Origin: Collimonas fungivorans
GTDB taxonomy: Bacteria > Pseudomonadota > Gammaproteobacteria > Burkholderiales > Burkholderiaceae_D
Length of the DNA: 64,000 nucleotides
Assembly: GCF_001584145.1 (NCBI RefSeq)
Contig: NZ_CP013232.1
Coordinates: 5,146,001-5,210,000, forward strand
Direction of reading: 5' to 3'
Shown here: positions 63,897-64,000 of the stretch, in pieces
Layout: the number at the start of each line of letters is the position of its first letter
How positions within the stretch are numbered: the stretch's first letter is position 1
The notes under the pieces: generated by a model
What the model was told of the DNA's origin: nothing
Databases searched by the model: none
The model's input: only the letters and a program-made list of their open reading frames with translations
Program-made: the position numbers and the translations under genes

Positions 63897-64000
63897 CTAG
63901 CCCGCCGCGGCAGCGCAAACCTTCCTGTCTTTCGGCTTGCCGCCATGGCCGCTACGGCAGGCACGGTAGGCGACTACCGTGCTTTCAAACAGCTGGCGCG
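63897..64000 (-). CDS. C-terminal end of an unidentified gene (cut by window edge)
   Basis: An open minus-strand frame runs from the window edge to TAG, encoding the last 33 complete residues, including QLFESTVVAYRACRSGHGG and ending KDRKVCAAAAG. The other minus-strand frames hit stops within about 30 bases. The peptide contains two cysteines and basic residues; it is too short to assign. Confidence 0.4.
   Translation of the reverse strand, partial: RQLFESTVVAYRACRSGHGGKPKDRKVCAAAAG

Overview
The window looks like chromosomal DNA from a betaproteobacterium of the order Burkholderiales, most likely family Oxalobacteraceae. A Collimonas/Herbaspirillum/Janthinobacterium-like organism is my best guess, but the genus is inference. 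The support is a GC-rich coding style, Burkholderiales-type 16-strand porins, a betaproteobacterial DksA, and recognisable chromosomal blocks: DUF484-xerC-fur-COG0523-dksA-hslVU, gpsA-secB-grxC-rhodanese-gpmA-envC-ctpA-moeB, and slmA next to a pyrimidine 5'-nucleotidase. I saw no tRNA, rRNA, CRISPR array, IS element or prophage module.

Layout. 1-6974: 3' end of dapF, a convergent Sel1-repeat gene, two paralogous porins with nearly copied mRNA leaders, then DUF484 and xerC. 7030-12530: a zinc-homeostasis neighbourhood with a Zur-like Fur protein, a His-rich COG0523 GTPase, a DksA carrying a long histone-H1-like tail, a small His-containing membrane protein and a ZnuD-like TonB receptor. 12928-16425: a STAS-domain protein and hslVU, with a good candidate sigma-32 promoter. 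16493-17876: two AT-richer genes for unknown exported proteins. 17959-29228: a complete type II secretion operon transcribed leftward in the order gspG-H-I-J-K-L-M-N-D-E-F-C. 29429-39305: housekeeping genes (glycerol-3-phosphate dehydrogenase, SecB, glutaredoxin, rhodanese, phosphoglycerate mutase, EnvC, CtpA, MoeB/ThiF) and a PhoD-type phosphatase. 39371-40222: a type II lumazine synthase behind an FMN riboswitch. 40303-45078: a branched-chain amino-acid-type ABC transporter with a fused permease-ATPase. 45161-51533: SlmA, a HAD nucleotidase, a TraB/GumN protein, an MnmC with a decayed methyltransferase half, a small exported WxxGxW-type protein and an FAD oxidoreductase. 51568-52108: a StbDE toxin-antitoxin pair with a perfect 18-bp operator-like palindrome. 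53537-60908: a one-strand cluster of exbD, tonB, a TonB-dependent receptor, exbB, a lipoprotein 5'-nucleotidase and an exported phospholipase D-like protein. 60927-64000: DODA-type dioxygenase, DoxX, a LysR regulator, a phasin, and the end of one more gene.

How the genes fit together. The zinc block joins a sensor, a metallochaperone-type GTPase, a zinc-ribbon-poor DksA and an outer-membrane importer. The type II system lacks a local prepilin peptidase, so it presumably borrows one. The most suggestive unit is 53537-60908, which couples a dedicated TonB energiser and receptor to two cell-envelope phosphoesterases. I read it as a possible scavenging system for phosphorylated organic compounds; that reading is inference from gene context only.
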